Notes: a model not told the origin generated them from the sequence alone. A stretch of DNA of 55,936 nt from Thermoplasmata archaeon (GCA_021792045.1 JAJYVJ010000003.1:1-55936), one strand, 5' to 3'; positions 42,830 through 50,947 are shown, counted from the stretch's first letter. Made by a program: numbers and translations.

Positions 42830-43530
42830 ACTGGAGAAAAGGAATACATGAAACAGGTATAGATTAGCGGCAGCTATAAACCCGCATACATTAAATTTCA
42901 GGTAAGGAAACTTATTATAGGATGCTGCACCACCAGAATTTGGAACACTTTTCTTCATTATTCATCTAGTGTCACCTCAACTTCTTTCCTTTCGAATCTT
43001 TCCCTGAATGCCGGATCATCCAGGTCGAAGTAAACGTTTTAAATGGACTCTTTGACAGATATATGTGGGATTTTCTTTTGGTGGCGACCCACGTGAGAGA
43101 TACCATTCTAAATCATTTTTTTGGCATACAGATTGCATGGGCAGTTAAACTGAGTGAAGTTATAACTTTAGGCAATCCGTCGAAACAACTTGAGTCACTT
43201 AAATCAGTAAAGGGCCAGAATCACTATTATTCTTTCAGACTGAAATGGAGTGGGATAGAAATTGTCACGGATGCGCAGAGAGCAAGAACAACCTCGTTGC
43301 AAGATCGTGAACGTTACCAGCTGTAATGAATATGCATTCAGTCAATATACTAAGGTGGAGCCAGATCTGAATTCAATAACACATTCAAAAAGAAGCGGAA
43401 ACCACATTCCTTACAGTGTTGTACCATTAAGCTCATCGCTACCGTTTTGCAATTAACTTAATTGATGGATCCATTTCTAGATTCCTGCAATATGGGAACA
43501 TTTTTAGGATTTCAATATTTCATATTTTGA
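42830..43530. other. region of IS right end and decayed fragments
   Basis: It starts with the presumed right end of the IS110 element. A fragment of another gene lies on the minus strand at 42958-43043 (NVYFDLDDPAFRERF, then ERKEVEVTLDE and a stop). A frame on the plus strand at 43063-43326 is described separately. The rest shows nothing. Confidence 0.4.
43063..43326 (+). pseudogene. possible decayed RelE/HigB-like toxin
   Basis: The 87-residue frame contains KLSEVITLGNPSKQLESLKSVKGQNHYYSFRLKWSGIEI. This recalls the RelE pattern (LG-P...L-x-LK-G...YYRFRxGDYRIxxEI) but lacks the GDYR core and continues into an unlikely tail. I read it as a RelE-like toxin decayed by mutation and a late frameshift. 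Confidence is low. Confidence 0.3.
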
Positions 43531-43542
43531 GGAGGCTGGTCT

Positions 43543-44292
43543 ACGGCGATCAACATCTATGATAAGGCTGCACTCAAATGCATTGAAAACTCGCTAAATC
43601 TTTCAGAAAGCGCGGATCTGCTCTATAAGTCTCACATGACTGGTACGGCAGCTTCATTGCTGGTTCTCGCTTGTGAGGAGCTTGCGAAAGGACATCACTT
43701 TCGATCAATGGCTAGCGGCTTAACGACAACCGACGTGTTCCAATTGGGAAACACATGGGTATACAGCACTAAAGTCATCTATGAGCACGAACTAAAACAC
43801 GTGTTCTCTGCGGCGAGCGGAATTATTGAACCGTTCATGAATGTCTTAAACGAAAAAAAAGCAGAGATTGACGCTATGATTGAATCTGTTGGCTTGCTTG
43901 AAGATGGTATCGACTTCTTTTCAGACGAATATAAGGAAAGGGCAGGAAAGATTTACGAGAAATTTTTTCAATCAGACCCCGAGCTACAAAGGAAGACTGA
44001 AACTCTGAAGAATTTGATGGAACGGATGGAAAGCATAAAGGAAACCGGTTTCTACGTTGATATAAAGGACGGAAAGGTTGTAGGGCCCAAAGATGTTCCC
44101 AAGGATGATTACTTGTTGCTGCGGGGTCATTTCGATAACTTGTTTTTTCACTATGGAAGTGGAATTGCGGGAATTGTAGATTCTCGAAACGCAGCGCTTA
44201 GCAAATTGGTGCTTGACAGTTTGGCAAAGCGACAAAAGAAACCTTCATTTGATACGTATCGGCGGGGGAGTGTTTCCAAAAGAAAAAATTGA
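43543..44292 (+). CDS. AbiV-family abortive-infection-like protein, start codon uncertain
   Basis: The frame is open from 43531. It reads INIYDKAALKCIENSLNLSESADLLYKS, then TGTAASLLVLACEELAKGHHF, which is the AbiV (HEPN-like) pattern. The first ATG in frame (43636) lies inside that conserved part and would remove it. There is no ATG, GTG or TTG upstream in the frame. AGGAGG at 43530-43535 is seven bases before an ACG at 43543, which may be a mutated ATG or a non-standard start. ATC at 43549 is another option. AbiV proteins block translation or growth of infected cells. The C-terminal half is helical. Confidence 0.65.
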   Translation, partial: TAINIYDKAALKCIENSLNLSESADLLYKSHMTGTAASLLVLACEELAKGHHFRSMASGLTTTDVFQLGNTWVYSTKVIYEHELKHVFSAASGIIEPFMNVLNEKKAEIDAMIESVGLLEDGIDFFSDEYKERAGKIYEKFFQSDPELQRKTETLKNLMERMESIKETGFYVDIKDGKVVGPKDVPKDDYLLLRGHFDNLFFHYGSGIAGIVDSRNAALSKLVLDSLAKRQKKPSFDTYRRGSVSKRKN

Positions 44293-44588
44293 GTTATGTA
44301 ATCGCTCCATTGTTATAGAAGCGCGAGTTTTCTTGCGCGAAGGCCAAGAAGGTCTGTAAAAATAGCTATCCAAGTTCATCGGCTACTCCAAATTGTTCTA
44401 CTGCAAAAGAGAAACCTCATTTATAACCGAAAGACATTATGTTTAAGAATAAAGTAGTCCAGGGACCCATTATTAATGTGTAAATCAAACTAATGCACAG
44501 TGTTAGGCGGCAATGAAAATCAAAGAAGGGCAATCTCTTGTTCTGATGTTGAATAATATTTAAATTAATACACATTATTTACACATTG
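44293..44588. promoter_or_regulatory. promoter region of the TIR-RNase HIII operon
   Basis: ATATTTAAATT at 44556-44566 lies about 27 nt before the ATG at 44589, so the operon is leaderless. Around it are copies of a TACACATT-type motif: AATGTGTAAAT at 44474-44484 is the exact complement of ATTTACACATT at 44577-44587, and TACACATT is repeated at 44569. These could bind a regulator. A degenerate copy of the GGCTATCC...GGCTAC hairpin lies near 44363-44387. Confidence 0.5.
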
Positions 44589-45287
44589 ATGGATAATAGT
44601 AAAGCCATTGATGAGGCTCTAAAAAGGCTGCATGAATACGGGATAATTGTTACAGCGAAGAAAAGAATGGGGAATGATAAAGGGTGGCGAGTTGAATGCG
44701 GTAATGGCGCAATAGTTAACGTATATGATAATGGGACAGTTGTTGTACAAGGGAAATCTAAAGAAGAAATGGAAAAGGCACTTGGCCTGGGTAACAATAA
44801 AGAAGGGGCGAAAACGATTTTAAAAAAGCAAGAACAGAATGTTTTCGTCGTATATGGCCATGACAAGGCATTAAAAGACGAGTTAGAAGCCATGCTGAGG
44901 AGGTGGGGACTTAACCCTTTAATACTTAATCAATTACCATCGGGAGGTTCAACTATAATTGAAAAGCTAGAAAAGTATGCTAGCGTCGATGTAAAATTTG
45001 GAATTGTTCTGGCAACACCGGATGATGAGGGTAAAAAAGCCAATAGTGATGAGAAACCAAGACCAAGGGTTAGGCAGAACATAGTTCTGGAACTTGGAAT
45101 GCTTCTATCGAAACTTGGCAGAAAAAAGGTTGCAATTCTTCTAAAGGAAGTAGATGAGATGGAAAAACCATCTGACATAAGTGGGCTAATATATTTTCCA
45201 TTTTCCAAGTCATTGGAGGAAATAAGGGCAGACTTAGCTAAAGAGATGAACGCTCAGGGGATAACAATAGATCTGGCTAATCTGTAA
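44589..45287 (+). CDS. TIR-like effector with RNase HIII-type N-terminal domain
   Basis: The 232-residue protein has two parts. Residues 1-68 resemble the TBP-like N-terminal domain of RNase HIII (GWRVECGNGAIVNVYDNGTVVVQG), and the same segment is in the next gene. Residues 84-205 are a CAP12/PycTIR-type TIR-like domain: NVFVVYGHDKALKDELEAML, LNQLPSGGSTIIEKLEKY, GIVLATPDDEG, then RQNIVLELGMLLSKLG with the likely catalytic Glu at 168, and SDISGLIYFPF. Such TIR domains cleave NAD+ or bind a nucleotide signal in CBASS and Pycsar systems. The fusion implies the enzyme is triggered by a nucleic acid, probably an RNA-DNA hybrid (inference). It lies 12 bp before RNase HIII. Confidence 0.85.
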   Translation: MDNSKAIDEALKRLHEYGIIVTAKKRMGNDKGWRVECGNGAIVNVYDNGTVVVQGKSKEEMEKALGLGNNKEGAKTILKKQEQNVFVVYGHDKALKDELEAMLRRWGLNPLILNQLPSGGSTIIEKLEKYASVDVKFGIVLATPDDEGKKANSDEKPRPRVRQNIVLELGMLLSKLGRKKVAILLKEVDEMEKPSDISGLIYFPFSKSLEEIRADLAKEMNAQGITIDLANL

Positions 45288-45299
45288 AGGCTGATAAAA

Positions 45300-46250
45300 A
45301 TGACATTGGTGATTGCAAAAGAGAGTTTTCCCGCGTTAAAGGAATACCTTGCATCCAGGGGATACACATTTGAAGCGCGCCCACATCAGGCATTTTTAGC
45401 CAGGGGAAACGGAGCGGTTATAAATCTGTATGATAATGGTAAAATTGTCTTGGGTGGATCATCTCCCGATGAACAGAAAGAGATAGAGGAATTTTTGTAT
45501 CAAGCCCAAAAGGTTGTAATTTCAAAAGAAAACCTCAAGGAAGAGCCTTTGGGATTCCACGGAACCAGGATCGGTTCTGATGAGGCTGGAAAAGGAGACT
45601 ACTTTGGTCCACTCGTAGCGTGTGCGGTGATGGCGACAGAGGAACAGGCACTGAGATTTGAAGAAATTGGAGTGAAAGACTCAAAGAAATTGAGCACAAA
45701 TTCCATAAATGATAAAGCTAAGCTTATTCGACATAAAATACTAAATAATGGTCAATGGAAAGTTGTATTAATCTCTCCAGCCAAGTACAACACCCTTATG
45801 TTAAGGATGGGAAATCTCAATAAAGTTCTTGCATGGGCCCATGCTAGAGCGATCGAGGATGTTTTGAAGTATGAATTGGAATGTAACTTGGCTATTTCAG
45901 ATCAATTTGGAGACAAAAGATACATTGAAGATGCGCTGATGGCAAAAGGTAAACGGATCAAGCTCATTCAAACGCCACGGGGGGAGCGTGATTTAGTCGT
46001 AGCTGCGGCTTCGATCATAGCAAGAGCAGAATTCCTCAATTATGTTGAGAGCATGAGGAAAGAGTACAAGGAGGACTTTCCACTAGGGGCAACGAATGTT
46101 GAGCCCTTTGGAAAGAAACTGGTTTCAAGTCAGGGGGAAAATATATTGCTAGAAACCGCGAAGGTACACTTTGCCACAACTGGAAGAATTGTGGAAAATC
46201 AAGAGCATCTACATAAGTTAATTCAAGAGCGGGAAAAGTTGACTAAGTGA
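45300..46250 (+). CDS. rnhC: ribonuclease HIII
   Basis: This 316-residue protein is a full-length RNase HIII, which cuts the RNA strand of RNA-DNA hybrids. Residues 1-68 form the TBP-like substrate-binding domain (ARGNGAVINLYDNGKIVLGG). The catalytic domain has GSDEAGKGDYFGPLVAC with D94 and E95, KDSKKLS at 127-132, AISDQFGD with D201, and DLVVAAASIIARAEF with a further acid at 231. Archaea normally use RNase HII, and HIII is mainly bacterial, so this gene is probably acquired. Its placement with the TIR-like gene, not with replication genes, argues for a role in defence. Confidence 0.93.
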   Translation: MTLVIAKESFPALKEYLASRGYTFEARPHQAFLARGNGAVINLYDNGKIVLGGSSPDEQKEIEEFLYQAQKVVISKENLKEEPLGFHGTRIGSDEAGKGDYFGPLVACAVMATEEQALRFEEIGVKDSKKLSTNSINDKAKLIRHKILNNGQWKVVLISPAKYNTLMLRMGNLNKVLAWAHARAIEDVLKYELECNLAISDQFGDKRYIEDALMAKGKRIKLIQTPRGERDLVVAAASIIARAEFLNYVESMRKEYKEDFPLGATNVEPFGKKLVSSQGENILLETAKVHFATTGRIVENQEHLHKLIQEREKLTK

Positions 46251-46369
46251 ATTGATAGAAAATATTCTTCAAGTCGGCTTTAAAGAGCTGAAAAAGTTGT
46301 GTACTTAGGTGAACCTATACCTGAAGATGGGGAGGAGTGAAAGCAAAAACATGTTCATGGCAATAGGTG

Positions 46370-46760
46370 TAGTCTCCAAAAATTAGCCGTAGTCGCCCCT
46401 TCCCATATAGATTTTCCTTTCGCTTGGCTACGGGGAAAAATGTGCATGGAGACTATGGGCAAAAAGGGCTATGGTACGGTTAGTCTGGGACTAAACGCAA
46501 CCGCATGATACAGCCCGTGGGGGTATGGGGCGACCACGCCATCCGCATGGGGACGACTGGGAGACCAGGGGTTTCGGGGGACTGCAACCATAACGGGCAA
46601 GGAATTAGTTTCAGACTATCCCCCTCTTGGCCACCGATACCCCAAGACGTAAGATGACGGCTCGGGTAAGATCGTTCTTACTCAGGATAAAAATGAATAC
46701 GTGGGTAACAACATTGTTACCCACGTAACAAATGATCCTTGAGTAAGGGCGTTCCTACCC
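46370..46760. ncRNA. GC-rich structured non-coding region, candidate structured RNA
   Basis: The stretch after rnhC has no gene and is much richer in G and C than nearby DNA. Several helices can be drawn: TAGTCTCCA (46370-46378) with TGGAGACTA (46447-46455) enclosing CCGTAG (46386) and CTACGG (46428); GGGCT (46466) with AGCCC (46512) enclosing CGGTT and AACCG; CGTGG with CCACG; CTGG-GAGA-CCAG (46557-46568); GGGGG (46576) with CCCCC (46620). The last 97 bp form one long imperfect hairpin with a perfect 14-bp core, TACGTGGGTAACAA at 46698-46711. No known RNA family fits. The strand is unknown. Confidence 0.45.
46664..46760. repeat. large nested inverted repeat
   Basis: GGGTAAGATCG-CTTACTC-GGAT at 46664-46687 mirrors ATCC-GAGTAAG-CG-TCCTACCC at 46735-46760. 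Inside it the arms TACGTGGGTAACAA (46698-46711) and TTGTTACCCACGTA (46714-46727) are perfectly complementary with two bases between. It may be the 3' stem of an RNA, a bidirectional terminator for the convergent genes, or a mobile-element site. Confidence 0.7.
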
Positions 46761-46892
46761 AATGAGAATTATTATAGACACATATAGTTCGTTCAGCTTG
46801 TTGGAGACATCCTCTCCAAGCTAATGATCTTCTTCTGAAGAAGTTAATTGTACCATTAAATGGAAATACTTATAGAGCAGTGTCCAAACATT

Positions 46893-46935
46893 CGTCAAAC
46901 AACGATATCCATTTTTTTTCTCTCTTTGATCTGTG
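46893..46935. repeat. dispersed repeat, copy 1
   Basis: CGTCAAACAACGATAT at the start and CTCTTTGATCTGTG at the end recur at 52645-52685. The copy ends exactly at the stop of the MFS gene. It could be the end of a lost insertion sequence or a recombination site. Confidence 0.55.
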
Positions 46936-48189
46936 TCACGATGTACGAGGCCATGAACCCTTAGTCCAGTAAGCAAACATCACAATTCCACCTGAAATAG
47001 CCATCAGTAGTGCGACACCTATAAACACAGATCTGACATTCAACGCGCTTGCCAATATTCCAACAAAGATAGCGCCGAATCCATAGCCGGAATCTCGCCA
47101 GAGCCTGTAGATACCAAGTCTTGTGCCCCTTTCAGAGGGTTTGACATTGTCGTTCACGGCAGCAATGAGAACTGGATACAGAAACGCCATTCCGAGACCT
47201 GCAAGAAAACTCAGCAAGGCAATAGTTACAATTCCATGAAAGAAAAGGAAACCCACCATGGCGGTTGAATCAATCCAGAAGCCGGTGATTATAAGCACGT
47301 TACGGCCAATATGGTCTGATAGCCTTCCTGTGATGATCTGGAGCACCCCCCATGTCATCTGATAAATTCCAACCAAAACAGCTATGGTAAACAGGCTGAA
47401 GTGAAGCGAAAGAAGGTATAATGGCATGAACCCCCAAAATACAACATCCACAAATTTCTCAATGAGACCGGCCTGTGAATAAGAAAAGAGGAGCCTGTTT
47501 GACCATGATGTATCTGTAAACATCTTCATGAATGAAACTGAACTACCAGTTTGGTTCATCCCAACATCTTCTAATCTGGCAAAGCCTACAGTTTCCCTTA
47601 TTGTGAGTGCCGTTGTTCCTATGGCCACAATTACAACCACGATTCCGAACAGGAATGATGCTCCCCTTAATCCGTATGACGCAGCCATATAGCCTGTAAT
47701 AATTCCCGCGGTAGCCTGACCTATGTAGCCAGCTGCCTCGTTCAGTCCAACAGTAAGGCCTCGAGATGTGCTTCTGCTCAGATCCAGTCCTGCGGTTACT
47801 GTCATTGTCCAGGCGAATGCCTGGTTAACTCCTACGCCTATATTGGCCAGCACAATCATATTCCAGCTTGTTGAGAAGTAGAATATGAAAGGGACTGGAA
47901 TCGCCACCAGCCACCCTATAAGCAGCAGTTTCTTTCGTCCAATGTCATCTGATATTTTTCCGGATACGAGATTGAGTACACTCTTTGTGAAACCAAAAGC
48001 CGCCAGAAATGAGAGTATATATAAATACGATGAAATATGATATATGTCCTTAGCCATTGCAGGGACGAGAACACGCTCTATCCCCAGGAACCATCCAATG
48101 AACAGGGTCAGTAACAGAAGGATGACGTACTGTCTGCCGTCATGTGTTAATGTTTGTGACGCGGCACCATTTTTCGCACGGGGCACCAT
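46936..48189 (-). CDS. MFS transporter
   Basis: The 417-residue protein has about twelve membrane helices. The MFS signature is between helices 2 and 3 (LNLVSGKISDDIGRKKLLLIGW at about 71-92) and again in the second half (ITGRLSDHIGRNVLIITGF). It is of the drug/sugar type with no clear substrate. It lies 3 bp after the TrmB gene, so TrmB likely controls it. The cargo may be a sulfur compound or sugar given the MBL neighbour, but this is inference. Confidence 0.9.
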   Translation of the reverse strand: MVPRAKNGAASQTLTHDGRQYVILLLLTLFIGWFLGIERVLVPAMAKDIYHISSYLYILSFLAAFGFTKSVLNLVSGKISDDIGRKKLLLIGWLVAIPVPFIFYFSTSWNMIVLANIGVGVNQAFAWTMTVTAGLDLSRSTSRGLTVGLNEAAGYIGQATAGIITGYMAASYGLRGASFLFGIVVVIVAIGTTALTIRETVGFARLEDVGMNQTGSSVSFMKMFTDTSWSNRLLFSYSQAGLIEKFVDVVFWGFMPLYLLSLHFSLFTIAVLVGIYQMTWGVLQIITGRLSDHIGRNVLIITGFWIDSTAMVGFLFFHGIVTIALLSFLAGLGMAFLYPVLIAAVNDNVKPSERGTRLGIYRLWRDSGYGFGAIFVGILASALNVRSVFIGVALLMAISGGIVMFAYWTKGSWPRTS

Positions 48190-48192
48190 GAA

Positions 48193-48963
48193 TCACCCTT
48201 TTGGGCATGCAGGCCTGGATCTGTCCCATATCATTTCGAAATGTTCTCCGGACTGTAAAACGCAATTACTGCAGGGCTCCACTATTCCGTAGATCTCATG
48301 GTCTTTCTCCAGCGATATCATGAACGAGGTCTCGTTGTCAAAGACATAATATCTTGAGTTCAGCTTACCGTATATTCTTGAGAATGGTAGGAGATCCCCT
48401 GGAATTTCTTTTACGTCGCTCGAAGAAAATATCATTTTCAACTGAGTATCCTTTTTTGTTTTGAGAAGCTCCCGCAATTTACTGTCAACTGTTCTGATCC
48501 CCGGATCCATCACATAAATTGAATGTTGTGCTTTTTTTACCATGGTTTGGAGGTAATACTGTACTTTACTGGAACCCACTATGCTCCATGACACTTTGAG
48601 ATCACTCGATCTGTGTTCATTCCTCCTGACCACTGACAAGTAATTGATTATATGATCCTCAATCTCATCGATCCTGGATCTGCCCTCATCACACAGAATA
48701 CTAATAACAATTTCCGGTTCAGGGATTGAAAACGTGGAAGGATTGCTTGAGACCCTCTGTACCAGATTAAGTTGGATCAATTTCTCTAAAACTGCGTATA
48801 CTTTTGTGTAAGGAATCTCAGTTGTTTGGGAAAGCTCCCTTGCCGTCATCCCTCTGCGGGATAGAGTGAGAAATAGCTCAGCCTCATAGTGTGTAAGCCC
48901 AAGATATTCAAGCCCATCTAATATTTTGGAATGCGCGTCTGCATTATCTTCCATGTCTGACAT
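48193..48963 (-). CDS. TrmB-family transcriptional regulator
   Basis: The 256-residue protein has the TrmB winged helix at the N-terminus (LEYLGLTHYEAELFLTLSRRGMTARELSQTTEIPYTKVYAVLEKLIQLNLV) and a C-terminal ligand-binding region (about 115-250, with QHSIYVMDPGIRTVDSKLRELLKT). TrmB proteins regulate transport and metabolic genes in archaea. The ATG at 48963 is one base after the upstream stop and is preferred over TTG 48978. Two cysteines (CSNC) near residue 234 could be redox or metal sensing. Confidence 0.9.
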   Translation of the reverse strand: MSDMEDNADAHSKILDGLEYLGLTHYEAELFLTLSRRGMTARELSQTTEIPYTKVYAVLEKLIQLNLVQRVSSNPSTFSIPEPEIVISILCDEGRSRIDEIEDHIINYLSVVRRNEHRSSDLKVSWSIVGSSKVQYYLQTMVKKAQHSIYVMDPGIRTVDSKLRELLKTKKDTQLKMIFSSSDVKEIPGDLLPFSRIYGKLNSRYYVFDNETSFMISLEKDHEIYGIVEPCSNCVLQSGEHFEMIWDRSRPACPKG

Positions 48964-48964
48964 C

Positions 48965-49696
48965 TTAATTTGCCCCAATGTTTATCTCCCTTATCTTTTC
49001 CTTTTCAGGTATTGGTTGAAGCTGTATTTCTCCAAGTTTTTTTCTGAAATCACTGTATGAGTCCGTCTGAAGTAGCGGATTACAGAGCCGTTCATATCCC
49101 AGTGTTGAAGAGACCTTTGGGCTCATTTCAGCACCGCAGGCGGAGCCTGAATAGTGTGCGGGCATTAATTCGACAAAGTCCGGCAGACGCAATATTTTCT
49201 CCGTTAGGCTTTCGTATAATTCAGACGACGTATCCATTCCAGAAATATCTGATCTTCCCACATCGCCAACAAATAGCGCGTCACCGGTAAAGACCGTTGA
49301 GGGGGTTTCAGGATTTCTCTTATCATCGTAATACACCAAGGATATGCTCTCCGGTGTGTGCCCTGGTGTGTGTAATACCTCAATCCTTGCATTTCCTATT
49401 TTCAGGGTATCTCCTTCTTTCAATGGGAGGAAACCAAATTCCACCTTTGCATCTTCAAACATATAAATGGGAGCGCCGGTAAATCTCTGTAATTTCTTAG
49501 CACCGGAGATATGGTCAGCGTGAATGTGGGTTTCTATTATACCCTCTATCTTCAGTGTCAGCGAACCGGCCATCTTAATGTATGTATCTACTTCGTTTTT
49601 AGGATCGATGACAAATGCTTTGCCGGAGCTAGGGCATCCGACAATGTATGAAGCACACGAGCGTTCCTCAAACAGGACCTGTCTTATAAGGGGCAC
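48965..49696 (-). CDS. MBL-fold hydrolase (persulfide dioxygenase / glyoxalase II type)
   Basis: The 243-residue metallo-beta-lactamase-fold protein has the metal motif THIHADHISGAKKL (about 56-69), H in LHTPGHTPESISLVY (about 115), D in FTGDALFVGDVGRSD (about 140) and H in MPAHYSG (about 180). The motif THIHADH and the GDALFVGDVGR segment are those of ETHE1-like persulfide dioxygenases, which oxidise glutathione or coenzyme persulfide. It heads an operon with TrmB and an MFS carrier. Confidence 0.9.
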   Translation of the reverse strand: MPLIRQVLFEERSCASYIVGCPSSGKAFVIDPKNEVDTYIKMAGSLTLKIEGIIETHIHADHISGAKKLQRFTGAPIYMFEDAKVEFGFLPLKEGDTLKIGNARIEVLHTPGHTPESISLVYYDDKRNPETPSTVFTGDALFVGDVGRSDISGMDTSSELYESLTEKILRLPDFVELMPAHYSGSACGAEMSPKVSSTLGYERLCNPLLQTDSYSDFRKKLGEIQLQPIPEKEKIREINIGAN

Positions 49697-50115
49697 AGTA
49701 TATTATTATCCAGCGGATAATAAATATTTTGGTTAGCTTTAACATTATGGGGTAACTTCAATCCACAAGGCACAAAACTCATCTACGCATTTTTTCCTTG
49801 CTGTGAAATGGGCTCTTCTTTTCACAGCATTGTATTTTTCAATGAGCCTGTAAAGCACTAGATTGAATGAATATAACTGAGAGAAAATTCTAAGTCCGTT
49901 TAAACGCAATATTCTCACTAAGGCTAAGTAGGGGAGTTGTGGAAAATCAATTTATATGCGACAGTGTCCACGAATGCTATGGAGTACATTGAACAGCGGA
50001 TTTGTTTAAATTTATGTGTTATTTTAGAATCATTCCATGAGGTTTCTCGAAATCGTCATTGATATATCGGCAGCATTATATAGGAAACAATAATACTCTG
50101 ATGAGGTGAAAACAA
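49697..50115. other. spacer with promoters
   Basis: No gene is seen. CATTATATAGG near 50084-50094 is a TATA box for the DUF5320-like gene (ATG 50116, with GAGGTG before it). AACATTATGG at 49741 and GATAATAATATA on the other strand near 49700-49712 may serve the MBL gene. Confidence 0.45.
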
Positions 50116-50325
50116 ATGTATGGAATGAATAAAAACAGGTGTGGATGCGACAACGAATACATGGGATCCAGAATGTCTGGATGTGGACAGATGTTTCGGA
50201 ACCGTTCTGAAAAGGATGTGGCTGAAGACCTTGAGGACTACAAGGAACAGCTGGAAAATGAGATATCAATGCTGGAGAGGAAACTGGCTAGGATCAAGTC
50301 GCACAAAAACGAGAACGTGGAGTAA
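50116..50325 (+). CDS. DUF5320-like small protein
   Basis: The 69-residue protein has a glycine/cysteine/methionine-rich N-terminus (MNKNRCGCDNEYMGSRMSGCG) followed by a coiled-coil tail (EDLEDYKEQLENEISMLERKLARI). This is the plan of the DUF5320 family of archaeal and bacterial proteins often near metal or redox genes. GAGGTGA is the ribosome-binding site. It opens the operon with the next three genes. Confidence 0.7.
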   Translation: MYGMNKNRCGCDNEYMGSRMSGCGQMFRNRSEKDVAEDLEDYKEQLENEISMLERKLARIKSHKNENVE

Positions 50326-50353
50326 ATTTATCTCCACAAAAATTGAGAGTTGA

Positions 50354-50590
50354 TTGGGATTGTTGAAATGCGCTGATTGTGGCGATGATGTAATGCCCGG
50401 TAATGAGTTTCCGTTCGAAATAGACGGAGTGGTAAGAGTATACGGTTGTGAACTCTGTGCACTGCACCATGCAAAAGTTCTTGAGATAGAAAAAATAGAG
50501 AAGCTGTATGCAACAATTGCGGCAAAGAGGGAAGAATTGAAAGAAATAGAAATTCAGAAAGAACTACTTAGAAAGGAGGTTGGAAAGTAA
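50354..50590 (+). CDS. CxxC zinc protein with coiled-coil tail
   Basis: The protein of about 75-78 residues has CADC at its N-terminus and CELC at about residue 34, a likely zinc ribbon, then a helical tail (IEKLYATIAAKREELKEIEIQ). There is no ATG. TTG codons at 50354, 50360 or 50363 could start it. Its stop overlaps the next start (TAAGTG), so it is translated with the PadR gene. Confidence 0.65.
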   Translation: MGLLKCADCGDDVMPGNEFPFEIDGVVRVYGCELCALHHAKVLEIEKIEKLYATIAAKREELKEIEIQKELLRKEVGK

Positions 50591-50947
50591 GTGGATAAGA
50601 ATTGCTCTTGTCGATGTGGCCCATTCAGAGTAAGTCTTATCCCACCAGGAATCCTCAAGCCTTTGATACTTAAAATTCTTGAAAATAAACCCATGCATGG
50701 ATATGAAATAATGAATGAAATTTCCTTACGCACACAAGGTTACTGGAAGCCCACCGCTGGCGCCATATATCCCGCCCTTGGTTCACTGGAAAAGGAGGGA
50801 TATATAGAAAGGCATGAAATAATGCAGGGAGAGCGGGCAAGACAGATGTATACTATTACGGATCGTGGAAGAGAATCCATAAAAGACATGGCTCAGTTTT
50901 CTGTGAGCTGGAAGAACGGGCTTAATAAGCTTATAGGGTTATGGTAA
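50591..50947 (+). CDS. PadR-family transcriptional regulator
   Basis: The 118-residue winged-helix protein has the PadR signature: GILKPLILKILENKPMHGYEIMNEI (about 19-43), then WKPTAGAIYPALGSLEKEGYIE and the wing RQMYTITDRGRESI. The first 12 residues have three cysteines (CSCRC), suggesting metal or redox sensing. The start is GTG 50591. It likely represses its own operon. Confidence 0.92.
   Translation: MDKNCSCRCGPFRVSLIPPGILKPLILKILENKPMHGYEIMNEISLRTQGYWKPTAGAIYPALGSLEKEGYIERHEIMQGERARQMYTITDRGRESIKDMAQFSVSWKNGLNKLIGLW

Noticed and set aside
44363..44390. Third copy of the cassette-operon terminator
   Set aside because: AGCTATCC...ATCGGCTACT resembles the stem but pairs poorly and lacks a T-run; noted only as degenerate similarity.
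46370..46660. RNase P RNA or SRP RNA
   Set aside because: The conserved cores of these RNAs (for example the GAGGAAAGTC and ACAGAA elements of RNase P) are not present.
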